Positions 45,216-54,688 of a stretch of DNA of 64,000 bases are shown here, one piece after another. A program made the translations under genes and the position numbers. Under the pieces are notes generated by a model. The model saw only the letters and a program-made list of their open reading frames with translations, ran no database searches and was not told where the DNA came from. Each line of letters begins with the position of its first letter. Positions within the stretch are counted from its first letter, which is position 1. The stretch is from Phycisphaerales bacterium (GTDB lineage: Bacteria; Planctomycetota; Phycisphaerae; UBA1845; Fen-1342). The stretch covers positions 1,240,001 through 1,304,000 of the forward strand of contig JADJXS010000001.1 in assembly GCA_016710275.1 (NCBI GenBank). Direction: 5' to 3'.

Positions 45216-47267
45216 GTGATCCGCTCCGACGAAACCATCCGCGTTGCCGGCGCCCGCGAGCACAACCTGCGCGGCGTCTCGCTCGAGCTGCCCAAGAACC
45301 GGCTGATCTGCTTCACCGGCGTCTCCGGCAGCGGCAAGAGCAGCCTGGCCTTCGATACGCTCTACGCCGAGGGGCAGCGCCGCTACATCGAATCCCTGTC
45401 GAGTTACGCGCGGCAGTACATCGGCCAGCTCCCCAAGCCCGATTGCGACCACATCGACGGCCTTTCGCCGTCGATCTCGATTCAGCAGAAGACCAGCAGT
45501 TGGAACCCGCGCAGCACCGTCGGCACCATCACGCAGATTCACGACTACCTGCGCGTGCTCTTCGCCCGCGCCGGCGTGCAACACTGCCCGCGCTGCGACC
45601 GCCCGATCTCAGCACAGACCCGCGAGCAAATGGTCGCGCGGGTGCTGGCTCTGCCGGAGGGCACGCCGCTGATGCTGCTGGCGCCGCGCGTGCGGGCGCA
45701 GAAGGGGGAGCATCGCGACCTCTTCGACGAGCTGATCGCGCAGGGGTTCGCCCGCGCCCGCGTCGACGGCGCAATCATCGACCTCTCCAAGCCGCCGGCG
45801 CTGGACCGCTACCGTCGTCACGACGTGGACGTGGTCGTGGACCGGATCATCGTCCGCGCTTCGGCCCGCTCGCGCATCGCCGAAGCGCTGGAGACGGCAC
45901 TGGCCGCGGGCGGCGGCTCGGCCATCCTCGCTCCCGCCGATCCCGCCGCGACCAGGCGCGCTTCGACTCGCGGCGGCGCTGCCACCGCCCCCGCTTCGGA
46001 CATCCTGCTCTCCTCCGCACACGCCTGCACCACCTGCGGCATCAGCTACGAGCCGCCCGATCCGCAGTTCTTCTCCTTCAACAGCCCGCAGGGGATGTGC
46101 ACGCGCTGCGACGGGCTGGGCGAGTCCATCGACTTCGACCCCGAACTGCTCATCCCGGATCCGTCGCTGAACTTCCTCGCGCCCTGCGTCGTCGCGCTGC
46201 GCACCAAGCCCGGCCGCTGGCAGCGGCATCTCTTCGAGGGCGTCGCGCGGCACGTCGGCTTCGATCTCAAGACGCCGTGGAAGAAGCTGCCTCAAAAGGC
46301 GCGCGACGCACTGCTGTACGGCACTGGCGATGAGCACATCATCTTCGAGTGGCGCGGGCGCAGCTCTTCGTGGAAGCACGGCGGCGTCTTCGAGGGCGTC
46401 ATCGCCGAGCTGCAGAAGAGCTACCGCAACACCGGCTCGACGATCGTGCGCAACTTCTATGAACAGTTCATGCGCCGCACCATCTGCCCCGTCTGCCGCG
46501 GGGCGCGCCTCAATCCACAGGCACTGGCCGTGCGCCTCAGCGGCGAAGGCGGCGACGGAGCGGCCGCGACCCCGCGAAGCATTCACGCCGTTTGCCAGAT
46601 GTCCATCCGCGAAGCGCTCGAGTTCTTCGAGTCGATCACTTTCAGCGGCGCGCGGGCCTTGATCGCCGTCGAGCCGCTCAAGGAGATTCGCGCGCGGCTG
46701 CGCTTCCTCGTCGACGTCGGCCTGGATTATCTCTCGCTTGATCGCGCCGCCCCGACGCTCTCCGGCGGCGAGTCGCAGCGCATCCGGCTGGCCAGCCAGA
46801 TCGGCTGCGGGCTGGTCGGCGTCCTGTATGTCCTCGATGAGCCGAGCATCGGCCTGCACCCGCGCGACAATCAGCGGCTGCTGGCTTCGCTCTGCAAGCT
46901 CCGCGACATGGGAAACACCGTCATCGTCGTCGAGCACGACCGCGACACGATGCTGGCCGCCGACCACGTCGTGGACTTCGGACCCGGGCCGGGAGTCAAG
47001 GGCGGCGAGGTCGTGGCCACCGGCTCGGTGGCCGAGATCTGTGCGGCGGAGCGCTCGCTGACCGGGGCGTACCTCTCCGGCCGCGCCGCGATCGAAACCC
47101 CCGCGATCCGCCGGCCGGTCGGTCCGCCGCCGGCGGATTCGCCCGTTGCCGCTCGTGCGGCCCGATCGGCGGTTCGCACCCGTCGAGCGCTGATCCCCGC
47201 GCCTGAAGCGCTGCCGGATGAGCCTGCGGCGCAACCGGCGAAGAATCGGCGCAATCGGCGCTCGTAG
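45216..47267 (+). CDS. uvrA: UvrA-like protein containing only the first ABC module
   Basis: UvrA finds DNA damage for nucleotide-excision repair; normal proteins have two ABC modules and about 940 residues. This one has 683 and stops after module one. Present are Walker A GVSGSGKSS (Lys41), DNA-loop sequence RRYIESLSSYARQYIGQL, a zinc knuckle HACTTCG...GMCTRCDGLG, CPVCRGARLNPQA, the ABC signature LSGGESQRIRLAS near 515 and DEPSIGLHPRDN. After TGAYLSGR, where module two should begin, there is a 60-residue Ala/Arg/Pro tail and a stop. kdsB follows 36 bases later, so module two is not simply frameshifted. Start is a GTG with TATCAT six bases upstream. Confidence 0.85.
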   Translation: MIRSDETIRVAGAREHNLRGVSLELPKNRLICFTGVSGSGKSSLAFDTLYAEGQRRYIESLSSYARQYIGQLPKPDCDHIDGLSPSISIQQKTSSWNPRSTVGTITQIHDYLRVLFARAGVQHCPRCDRPISAQTREQMVARVLALPEGTPLMLLAPRVRAQKGEHRDLFDELIAQGFARARVDGAIIDLSKPPALDRYRRHDVDVVVDRIIVRASARSRIAEALETALAAGGGSAILAPADPAATRRASTRGGAATAPASDILLSSAHACTTCGISYEPPDPQFFSFNSPQGMCTRCDGLGESIDFDPELLIPDPSLNFLAPCVVALRTKPGRWQRHLFEGVARHVGFDLKTPWKKLPQKARDALLYGTGDEHIIFEWRGRSSSWKHGGVFEGVIAELQKSYRNTGSTIVRNFYEQFMRRTICPVCRGARLNPQALAVRLSGEGGDGAAATPRSIHAVCQMSIREALEFFESITFSGARALIAVEPLKEIRARLRFLVDVGLDYLSLDRAAPTLSGGESQRIRLASQIGCGLVGVLYVLDEPSIGLHPRDNQRLLASLCKLRDMGNTVIVVEHDRDTMLAADHVVDFGPGPGVKGGEVVATGSVAEICAAERSLTGAYLSGRAAIETPAIRRPVGPPPADSPVAARAARSAVRTRRALIPAPEALPDEPAAQPAKNRRNRRS

Positions 47268-47303
47268 ACGCCATTCGGCGCTCGTTCACGGCAGGAAACC
47301 CGC

Positions 47304-48089
47304 ATGTCCGCACCCGCCGTACTGGCCATCATCCCCGCGCGCTTCGCCTCCACCCGCCTCCCGGGCAAGCCCCTGCTTCGCGAGACGGGTCGCTTCCTCG
47401 TGCAGCATGTCGTCGAGCGCGTGCGATCGGCCCGTCGCGTGCAGCGCTGCCTCGTCGCGACGGACGACGTCCGAATTGCCGAGGCTGTTCGATCTTTCGG
47501 CGGCGACGCAGTGATGACCCGCGCCGATCACCCCTCCGGGACGGACCGCCTGGCGGAAGTCGCAGCCGGGCTGCGCGACGGACCCGGCGCCGCCAACGCC
47601 GACCTGATCCTGAACGTTCAGGGGGATGAACCGGAAATCGAGCCGGAGAGCCTGGACGCGCTCGTGGAGCGCATGCTGATGGGCGGGGCGGATTGCCCGA
47701 TGGGGACGCTGGCCTGCCCGTTTCCCGCCGACGCAGACCCCGCCGATCCGGCGGCCGTCAAGGTGGTGATCGATGCAGCGGGGCGGGCGCTCTATTTTTC
47801 CCGGGCGTTGATCCCGCACCGCCGCGGCTCGGTCGACCCGCGCAGCCCGGCATTGCACCTGCACATCGGCGTGTATGCCTATCGCCGCGCATTTCTGCTG
47901 GAATATTCAGGCTGGCCGCCGGGTATGCTGGAGGGGATCGAACAGTTGGAGCAATTGCGCGTACTGGAGCGCGGGCGGCCGATCGCGGTGGCCGTCGTCC
48001 CCCGGGCGAACCCGGGGATCGACACCCCGGCCGATTACGCGCGATTTGTCGCCCGCTGCCGCGAATCGGCGCAGACGGGCGCGTCCTGA
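47304..48089 (+). CDS. kdsB: 3-deoxy-manno-octulosonate cytidylyltransferase
   Basis: KdsB makes CMP-KDO from CTP and KDO, the activated sugar needed for the LPS inner core, so its presence argues for an outer membrane with KDO. Motifs: IIPARFASTRLPGKPLL at the N-terminus (nucleotide loop), VATDDVRIAE, SGTDRLAEV, LNVQGDEPEIEPE, YFSRALIPH, HIGVYAYRRAFL and LEQLRVLERG. Length of 261 aa is normal. Start ATG preceded by AGGAAA. Confidence 0.95.
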   Translation: MSAPAVLAIIPARFASTRLPGKPLLRETGRFLVQHVVERVRSARRVQRCLVATDDVRIAEAVRSFGGDAVMTRADHPSGTDRLAEVAAGLRDGPGAANADLILNVQGDEPEIEPESLDALVERMLMGGADCPMGTLACPFPADADPADPAAVKVVIDAAGRALYFSRALIPHRRGSVDPRSPALHLHIGVYAYRRAFLLEYSGWPPGMLEGIEQLEQLRVLERGRPIAVAVVPRANPGIDTPADYARFVARCRESAQTGAS

Positions 48090-48190
48090 CGCCAATCGTC
48101 GCGTCGTGCGACGAATTGCCGCACGCGGACCGATCGGCGGTTTCGGCGAAGCGCCGGCGTGTCGTGTGTTCTGATCGGAGGAGGGATCGA

Positions 48191-49354
48191 GTGCTGCGCG
48201 GGTTCGTGATGATCGCGGCGGTTGCGGGCTGCCTTTTTGCAGCGCCGGCCACGCGTGCCCAGTGTCTGCGCGGCGACGCCAATTGCGACGGCCAGATCGA
48301 CAATTTCGACATCGCCCCCTTTGTGGTGGCCGTGCTCGATCACTCGGGAGATGCGCCGCAGGCCTACCTGGCATTGGGGGCGACCCCCGAGTGCTGGGCG
48401 CTGCGCGGCTGCTGGGGCGACCTGAAGCCCGACGGCGGCGTAAACAACTTCGACATCGATCCGTTCGTACACTGCGTGCTGGGTGAAACGCCGCGATCGG
48501 CCGAGGGTTGCGGCGTCGTGCGCGGGTCGGTGCAGTTGCTGGCCGTGCCTGGCAGCGGGCGCACGTTCCGGGTCTTCATTCCGCCGGATTTTCACCCGGA
48601 CCTGCACGCCGTCGTGGTCTCGATCCACGGCACGGGGTCGAACAGCGAATTCGAAATGGGGCCGCACGCGATCAACGGCGGCGCCTGGCCGGATTGCGGC
48701 GGAGCGACCTGGCCGCAGTTGGCGATGGAGCGCGCGAACTTCGAGCCGTTCGCGGTGGTCTGCCCGGATGTGACCTACAGCGGCGTGAACGCCTCCGGCT
48801 GTGCGCGACTGTATGACACGCGCCACGTGCTGGAGTCGCTGGAACTGCTGACGGCGATGGGCGAAATCACGCGCAACGGTCGTTGGTCGATCACCGGCTG
48901 GTCGTCGGGCGGAACGCTGGCCATGCGGATCGCCCAGCAATACGGCGACATCTTCAGCGCCTACGTGGTGCGCTACAGCGCGCTGGTCTACGACCATTAC
49001 AACCAGAACACAATTCCCTACTGCCTGGACTTTGACAACGAGTGCACCTGGCAGAACGGCACCTGGATCGCCCCCAACGGCTGGCAGAATTCGTGCTGGT
49101 CGAATTACAACTGGCAGCGCGACCTGCCGCTGCGCGCGCAGCGCGGGCTGGCGATCAACAACGACGCGGAAACGTACTACATCACGTCCAACGCCACGCT
49201 GAACCAGCTTGCCCAGCAGAACCCCCCGTTCACAAACGTCTTTCACGAGGTCTACCCCAGCAACGGGGCCTCCCCGGCGTCCTGTACAGCGGCCCCCTAT
49301 GGCGGGCATTTTTCGGCACGGCGGCGGGCGGCGGAGTTTCTGTTGGCGCCCTGA
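48191..49354 (+). CDS. Secreted esterase with N-terminal dockerin-like domain
   Basis: A GTG with GGAGGAGGG upstream opens a signal peptide (residues 1-27, ending ATRAQ). Residues 30-105 are two dockerin-like calcium loops (NCDGQIDNFDIAPFV and DGGVNNFDIDPFV). The remaining 280 residues are an alpha/beta-hydrolase fold like PHB-depolymerase or feruloyl-esterase families: VVVSIHGTGSN carries the oxyanion region, GWSSGG the nucleophile Ser238, and GGHFS the likely catalytic His near the end. Having the dockerin-like part in front of, rather than behind, the enzyme is unusual. Substrate unknown; a polymer or ester-linked sugar is plausible. Confidence 0.82.
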   Translation: MLRGFVMIAAVAGCLFAAPATRAQCLRGDANCDGQIDNFDIAPFVVAVLDHSGDAPQAYLALGATPECWALRGCWGDLKPDGGVNNFDIDPFVHCVLGETPRSAEGCGVVRGSVQLLAVPGSGRTFRVFIPPDFHPDLHAVVVSIHGTGSNSEFEMGPHAINGGAWPDCGGATWPQLAMERANFEPFAVVCPDVTYSGVNASGCARLYDTRHVLESLELLTAMGEITRNGRWSITGWSSGGTLAMRIAQQYGDIFSAYVVRYSALVYDHYNQNTIPYCLDFDNECTWQNGTWIAPNGWQNSCWSNYNWQRDLPLRAQRGLAINNDAETYYITSNATLNQLAQQNPPFTNVFHEVYPSNGASPASCTAAPYGGHFSARRRAAEFLLAP

Positions 49355-49385
49355 AGCGGAAATGCTGATCCCGCGGTAAGATAGA

Positions 49386-51212
49386 GTGAGTTCAGGCACC
49401 ACGGGCGTAAACGGCATGGATTTCAACCCGCTGCTCTCCAACGCGCGCAACCAGACGGGGGATACGGAGTTCTATCTCCCCGTTCCGGCGGGTTATCAGC
49501 CCGGCCGCACCAAGTACGTCGTGGTGATGGGCACGGTGATGAGCGGGCTGGGCAAGGGGATTTTCAGCTCCTCGCTGGCCAAGTGCCTTCAGGACAAGGG
49601 GTTGGTGGTCGCCCCGATCAAGCTGGAGGGCTACCTCAACATCGACGCCGGCACGCTCAATCCCTATCGCCACGGTGAAGTCTTTGTCCTCGACGACGGC
49701 ACCGAGTGCGACATGGACCTCGGGACGTATGAGCGCGCCCTGAACCACGACCTGTCGCGGGCGAATTTCGCCACCAGCGGGCAGATCTATCGCCGCGTCC
49801 TCGATCGTGAGCGCACCGGCGGCTACCTCGGCCGCGACGTGCAGATGATCCCGCACGTCACCGGCGAAGTGAAGAATCGCCTGCGCGAGCTGGCGATCGG
49901 CACCCAGGCGGACGTCGTGTTCGTCGAGATCGGCGGCACGGTCGGCGACGTCGAGAATCACTACTACATCGAGGCGATGCGCCAACTGGCCTTCGAAGAA
50001 GGCCCCTCCAACGTCTGCTTCGTGGCGCTGACCTACGTCATGGAGCCGCCGACCCTCGGCGAGCAGAAGAGCAAGGCCGCGCAGCTCGGCATCCGGCAGC
50101 TCATGCAGTGCGGCATCCAGCCGCACATCATCGCCTGCCGGGCCAATTCACCGGTCACGCAGAAAGTCCGCGACAAGATCGCGCTCTTCTCGAACGTCCC
50201 GCCGGAGCGCGTCTTTTCGATGCACGATTGCGAGACGGTGTACCTGATCCCCGAGCTGCTGCGCGGCGCGGGGGTCGATGCCGCCGTCATCGGCTGGCTC
50301 GATCTCGCCTCGCGCGTCGATGAGGACGCTGAGCGGCTGGCGCGCGACACGTGGATGGGCTATGTGAACCGGCTGCGCACCGCGCAGCGCCAGGTGCGCA
50401 TCGGCATGATGGGCAAGTACACCGCCGTCCGCGACGCCTACGCCAGCATCCTCAAGTCATTGGAGCATGCCGGCGTATGGCTCGGCACACGGGTCGAACT
50501 GGACTGGGTGGATGCGACCGAGGTCAGCGACGCCAGCGTCGCCGAGGCCCTGCAGAACGTGAACGGCATCATCGTTCCCGGCGCGTTCGGCACGCGCGGT
50601 GCGGAGGGCAAGATCGCCTGCCTGCGCCACGCGCGCGAGACGGGGCTGCCGACCCTGGGCATCTGCTACGGCTTCCAGATGGCAGTGATCGAGTACGCCC
50701 GCAATGTCTGCGGAATGGAAGACGCCAACAGCACCGAGATCGACAACGACTGCCGATTCCCGGTCATCAACCTGCTGCCCGAGCAGCGCAAGGTCGAGGG
50801 CATGGGCGCTTCGATGCGCCTCGGCGGCCATGACGTGATCATCACGCCCGGCTCGCTCGCCGCCCGCATGTTCGGCTCGCGCTGCCGCCTGCGATTCCGC
50901 CATCGCTACGAAGTCGAGCCGCGCTACATCCCCGCGCTCGAAACCGCCGGCATGTGCTTCTCCGGCCGCGCGCCGCGCGGGGAGATCATGCACATCCTCG
51001 AGCTGCCCGCCGCGGCTCACCCCTTCTTCGTCGGCACACAGGCCCATCCGGAGTTGATCAGCCGCCCCCTGCGCCCCAGCCCGTTCTTCCTGGGCCTGGT
51101 GGACGCTGCGCTGCGCCGTGCCGGCTACAGCGACCTTCCGCCGCTGCGCTACCCCGGCGAAGACCCGGTCGAAAACGCTGCGGCGGCCGACACTCCCACG
51201 CTCTCCGCGTGA
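49386..51212 (+). CDS. pyrG: CTP synthase (divergent form)
   Basis: Makes CTP from UTP, glutamine and ATP. The synthase domain shows MGTVMSGLGKGI (P-loop Lys kept), KLEGYLNIDAGT in place of the usual KLDPYINVDPGT, DMDLGTYERAL and VEIGGTVGDVE. The glutaminase half has PGAFGTRG (usual PGGFGYRG), nucleophile Cys in LGICYGFQMA, and the His/Glu pair in AHPEL. All catalytic residues are kept but several neighbours differ from common bacterial PyrG. GTG start at 49386; an ATG ten codons later is an alternative. Length of 608 aa includes a 25-residue C-terminal extension. TAAGAT lies 4 bases before the GTG. Confidence 0.96.
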   Translation: MSSGTTGVNGMDFNPLLSNARNQTGDTEFYLPVPAGYQPGRTKYVVVMGTVMSGLGKGIFSSSLAKCLQDKGLVVAPIKLEGYLNIDAGTLNPYRHGEVFVLDDGTECDMDLGTYERALNHDLSRANFATSGQIYRRVLDRERTGGYLGRDVQMIPHVTGEVKNRLRELAIGTQADVVFVEIGGTVGDVENHYYIEAMRQLAFEEGPSNVCFVALTYVMEPPTLGEQKSKAAQLGIRQLMQCGIQPHIIACRANSPVTQKVRDKIALFSNVPPERVFSMHDCETVYLIPELLRGAGVDAAVIGWLDLASRVDEDAERLARDTWMGYVNRLRTAQRQVRIGMMGKYTAVRDAYASILKSLEHAGVWLGTRVELDWVDATEVSDASVAEALQNVNGIIVPGAFGTRGAEGKIACLRHARETGLPTLGICYGFQMAVIEYARNVCGMEDANSTEIDNDCRFPVINLLPEQRKVEGMGASMRLGGHDVIITPGSLAARMFGSRCRLRFRHRYEVEPRYIPALETAGMCFSGRAPRGEIMHILELPAAAHPFFVGTQAHPELISRPLRPSPFFLGLVDAALRRAGYSDLPPLRYPGEDPVENAAAADTPTLSA

Positions 51213-51259
51213 CGCCGGCCTGATCGCTCCGAGTCCCTGCGACGAGGCGGAGTTCGTTC

Positions 51260-51823
51260 GTGAGCTTCATCACCTGGGTGCTGTTCGAGTCCTTCTACGC
51301 TCTCGCCGGCGTGCTGACGATCCTGCTCTATGTGTTGCTGGTCCATTGGCGGCGCGGCGGCAATCGCAACGTCTTCCTCGCCGGATGCGCGGTCGCAGCG
51401 CTGTTGCTCGTCGCACAGCCGCTGGTGGTCACGAAGCGCGAGCGGGCCGGAATGATCCTCGATACAGTGGCGGCCGATCTGACCCGCGGCCGCGTGGCGG
51501 CTCTCTCGACGGCGCTGGCGCCGGGCTTCCTGCTCGGGGAGATGGATGCCGCGGAGTTGACGCGGCGCGTCGAGCGGCGCCTGGAGCGAACGCCCGTTCG
51601 CGAGGCGCGTCGCACGCGAATCGAGGTGGTCGAGAGCGGGGCCGGCCGGTTCCGGGTGGATGCGTCGTACGTCGTCACGTTCTCGAACGAGGACTTCGGT
51701 CGCACCGTTCGCTCCCGCTGGCACATCGGCTTCGAAGAGGTGGACGGCGAGTGGCGGATTTCCTCGATTGATCGCGCCTGGCTGGAGACGATGGAATGGC
51801 CGATCGCGGACCTGTTGCGCTAG
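51260..51823 (+). CDS. Membrane-anchored protein with an NTF2-like C-terminal domain
   Basis: Two N-terminal hydrophobic helices (LFESFYALAGVLTILLYVLL and VFLAGCAVAALLLVA) anchor a domain of about 120 residues whose order (MILDTVAADLTRGRVAALST helix, RTRIEVVESGAGRFRVD strands, SRWHIGFEEVDGEWRISSID closing strands) matches SnoaL/NTF2-like folds, which bind small molecules or act as accessory domains. GTG start at 51260, weak ribosome site. The end overlaps the next gene by 28 bases, so the two are co-translated. Function unknown. Confidence 0.72.
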   Translation: MSFITWVLFESFYALAGVLTILLYVLLVHWRRGGNRNVFLAGCAVAALLLVAQPLVVTKRERAGMILDTVAADLTRGRVAALSTALAPGFLLGEMDAAELTRRVERRLERTPVREARRTRIEVVESGAGRFRVDASYVVTFSNEDFGRTVRSRWHIGFEEVDGEWRISSIDRAWLETMEWPIADLLR

Positions 51824-53565
51824 TCGCGCGCGAACCCGCCGCACGCCGCCGCGACTGGCTCATCGTCCCGTTGTGGGTCGCGCTGCTCGCGCCGCTGCTG
51901 GACTGGGGGTTGCCCAACCGCAACATGGACGAGATTCTCTTCGGCGGCCCGGCCTGGAGGGCGGAGCGCTTTGCGGCGGTCGATGCCGCGGCGGAGCGCA
52001 GCGGCCGTCGCGCCGGCGCGGATCGCGACCTGAATCCCGTCGATCGAAGCAGCGGGGGGCTGGTGGAACTCACGCACTCCGACGCCGCCCGTGCGGAAAT
52101 CCTGCGCCGCTTCCGGCTTTTTTCGCATCAGCCCGACGAGATGATCACCTTCATGGCGCTGCAGCGCATGAGGCCGCGCCAACTCGATCTGGATCCGGGG
52201 CTGTATCAGTATGGCGGGGCGTGGATCTACGGCGTCGGGGCAGCGCTGGCCGTGGGCGCGGCAGGGGGGCTGCTTACGTTGTCATCCGATCCGGATGTGT
52301 ATCTCGAAGCGCCGGAGTTGTTCGGGCGGTTCTACGTCGCGGCGCGGCTGCTCTCGCTGATTTCCGGCGGCCTGCTGCTCTTCGCGGTTCTGCGAATCGG
52401 CCGGCGGCTCGGCGGCCCATGGTGCGGCCCGGTGGCCGCCGTGCTGGTGATGATCTGCCCGGTCTTCATCACGATGTCGCTCGAAGCCAAGCCGCATCTT
52501 CCTTCGGCGGCGGCCGCGACGTGGGCCGTGCTGCTGGCGCTGCGCCACCTCGAACATCCGCGACCGGCCGGCGCCGTTCGAATGGGTGCGGCGATCGGGG
52601 CGGCTTTCGGGCTGGTGCTCACGGGGTTGTGCGCTGCGCTGGTTCTTCTCGCGCTTCCTCTCGCCCGACGATTGCAAGCGCGGAGTCACCCGCCGAAAGC
52701 TGAGGCAGGCGCCGCCCGATCCCACCTCTTCCGTGCCGCGCTGGTTGCCGTGCTCGTGTATGCCGCGTGCAACCCATACGTCGTCCGAAACGCACTCTTC
52801 GATCGCGCCCTGCTGTTCGACAATCTCTCCAATTCCACGGCGATGTACACCGTCGCGCGATTTGCCGAAGGGGCGCTTCGCACCGCCGATCTGCTGGCGG
52901 AGGCCGGCGGGACGATGATGCTGGTCGCCGGGTTGCCGGGGGTGCTGCTGATCGCGTGGCACGCTCCCGGCCGCGCCGCGCTGCTGTTGGCCCCCGCCAT
53001 GGGAGTGCTGCTGATGTCCGTCGCCTTGGCCGCCGGCAAGCCCGGCGAGTTCGGGCGATTTCTGATCATCCCGGCCGTCGTTTCGGCGGTCAGCGCCGCG
53101 TGGCTCGCGTGCCTGCTGGCTCGTCGGTCGCGGTGGGCCGGCGGGCTGATGCTGGTCGCGCTCACGATCTTCACCGGCAGACATTCGCTTTACTACGTCG
53201 GAGCATTCGCGCTGGACGGCAGCAACAATCACACCCGCGCCTGGGCTGCCCGACATCTTGATGAACGTCTCGGTCCCGACGAGCGCGTCGCCGTTACGCA
53301 GGAGCCGGCGCCCTACAGTGTGCCGCCGCTCCGCTTCGCCACCCGCACCATCATTCTGCTTCCACGGACAGAGCCGCCGGGATTGGAAGCAGAAGCGCTC
53401 CCCGAGTGGCTGGTGCTCACCGCGGACGATGAGCATGCGGTTTCCCAATCGTGGTGGTCTCGCTACTACGCACTGGACGCTGCCTTCAAGGTGTCGCAAT
53501 CGCCGCCGCAGATCACCTGGGCCTCGAAGCCGGTCCTGCTATTCCGCCGCACCGACGTCCGCTGA
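51796..53565 (+). CDS. GT-C fold membrane glycosyltransferase-like protein
   Basis: About ten to twelve transmembrane helices. The first periplasmic loop after helix one carries the acidic pair of PMT/ArnT-type glycosyltransferases (RNMDEILF near residue 43), which take sugars from polyprenyl-phosphate carriers. A large loop sits at about residues 60-135, and the C-terminal soluble part has 110 residues. It overlaps the preceding gene and is probably translated with it. Another GT-C-like gene starts at 63662. The donor and acceptor cannot be inferred. Confidence 0.75.
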   Translation: MADRGPVALVAREPAARRRDWLIVPLWVALLAPLLDWGLPNRNMDEILFGGPAWRAERFAAVDAAAERSGRRAGADRDLNPVDRSSGGLVELTHSDAARAEILRRFRLFSHQPDEMITFMALQRMRPRQLDLDPGLYQYGGAWIYGVGAALAVGAAGGLLTLSSDPDVYLEAPELFGRFYVAARLLSLISGGLLLFAVLRIGRRLGGPWCGPVAAVLVMICPVFITMSLEAKPHLPSAAAATWAVLLALRHLEHPRPAGAVRMGAAIGAAFGLVLTGLCAALVLLALPLARRLQARSHPPKAEAGAARSHLFRAALVAVLVYAACNPYVVRNALFDRALLFDNLSNSTAMYTVARFAEGALRTADLLAEAGGTMMLVAGLPGVLLIAWHAPGRAALLLAPAMGVLLMSVALAAGKPGEFGRFLIIPAVVSAVSAAWLACLLARRSRWAGGLMLVALTIFTGRHSLYYVGAFALDGSNNHTRAWAARHLDERLGPDERVAVTQEPAPYSVPPLRFATRTIILLPRTEPPGLEAEALPEWLVLTADDEHAVSQSWWSRYYALDAAFKVSQSPPQITWASKPVLLFRRTDVR

Positions 53566-53709
53566 CCCGGCGAGCGGAGCGGCCTGCCGTTCGTCGAAAA
53601 GGCGCGCCGGTCGAACATGCTTCCGCCGCTCGCGTACACTCCGGAATCACGCATCCCGGCCGGGCATGGACGAAACCGGCGTTATGGGACTGCGTTGCGG
53701 AGAATCTCT

Positions 53710-54558
53710 GTGACAGCGACAGCGGGCACTCCCACGCGCTCCGGCGAAGAGCGCGAATACGCACTCGGCACGCACGACGCCGAGCTTGCACGTCTGGGCT
53801 GGCAGCATGATTTGTGGGCCGACGTAGCCCGCCAATTGTGGGATCGCGCCGGAATCGCGAGCGGCTGCCGCGTTCTCGACGTCGGCTGCGGACCCGGATT
53901 CGCCACGCTTGAGCTGGCCGAGCGCGTCGGCCGCACGGGGCACGTCATCGGCGTGGATGTTTCTCCGCGCTATGCCGAGTATCTTCAGACCACCGCCGCT
54001 CAGCGCAACTGCCACAACGTCACGGTCATGACCGCGGACGTTCAGTCCATGCCGATCCCGGATGCGTCAATCGACGTCGCCTATTGCCGATGGGTGCTCT
54101 GCTGGGTCGCGAATCCGGCCGCGGTGGTGCGCGACATCGCGCGCGTGCTTCGCCCCGGCGGGCTGCTGGCCGTGCAGGATTATTTCGACTGGCAGCGCCT
54201 CACACTCGCGCCGCGCAGTGAGATCATGGATCGCGTGGCGCGCGCTGCGAATCAGAGCTACATCGCCGCCGGCTCGGATTGCGACGTCGTGCAGCGCCTT
54301 CCCGGCATGCTCAAGGCCGCCGGTCTGCAATGGGAATCGATCGAGCCGCACGCCTTCGCCGTTCGCCCCGCCGATCCGCTCTGGGCCTGGCCGACGACGT
54401 TCTTCGCGAATTACGTCCCGAAGCTCGTCGAAGGCGGCTGGCTGACCGAGGCCGATCAGTTGGCGTTTTTCGCCGAGTGGGCCGCCCGAAGTAAGGACGA
54501 TTGCACCTTTTTCTGCACGCCGACGGTCTATTCGGTCATTGGGCGGAAGCCGGAATGA
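53710..54558 (+). CDS. SAM-dependent methyltransferase
   Basis: Class I Rossmann-fold methyltransferase. Motif I VLDVGCGPGFATLELAE (around residue 56), the acidic VIGVDVSP at the end of strand two, MPIPDASIDVAYCRWVLCWV at motif III/IV, and RVLRPGGLLAVQDYF. A GTG at 53710 after GGAGAA is preferred to the longer frame from 53617; a TACACT -10-like box lies at 53635-53640. The UbiE/COQ5-like core suggests a small-molecule substrate, but nothing nearby identifies it. Confidence 0.88.
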   Translation: MTATAGTPTRSGEEREYALGTHDAELARLGWQHDLWADVARQLWDRAGIASGCRVLDVGCGPGFATLELAERVGRTGHVIGVDVSPRYAEYLQTTAAQRNCHNVTVMTADVQSMPIPDASIDVAYCRWVLCWVANPAAVVRDIARVLRPGGLLAVQDYFDWQRLTLAPRSEIMDRVARAANQSYIAAGSDCDVVQRLPGMLKAAGLQWESIEPHAFAVRPADPLWAWPTTFFANYVPKLVEGGWLTEADQLAFFAEWAARSKDDCTFFCTPTVYSVIGRKPE

Positions 54559-54660
54559 TCCTAACGCAATGCACTCGGGGCCCCGGGGCAGCCGGCCGCA
54601 ACCGGTCACGGCGTGGATTATTCAGGCGATTGCCCAGTTGAGTGAAAATGTCAATTCGGG

Positions 54661-54688
54661 TTGCAATCTGGCGCAGCGCGATTAGACT
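54661..54688 (+). promoter_or_regulatory. Predicted promoter of the RRM gene
   Basis: TTGCAA (54661-54666) and TAGACT (54683-54688) with a 16-base spacer, in one of the few AT-richer stretches of the window. It leaves a long leader of about 160 bases before the ATG at 54855. Long leaders are typical of cold-shock-controlled RNA-binding proteins. Elsewhere in the 54559-54854 gap no gene is seen. Confidence 0.5.
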
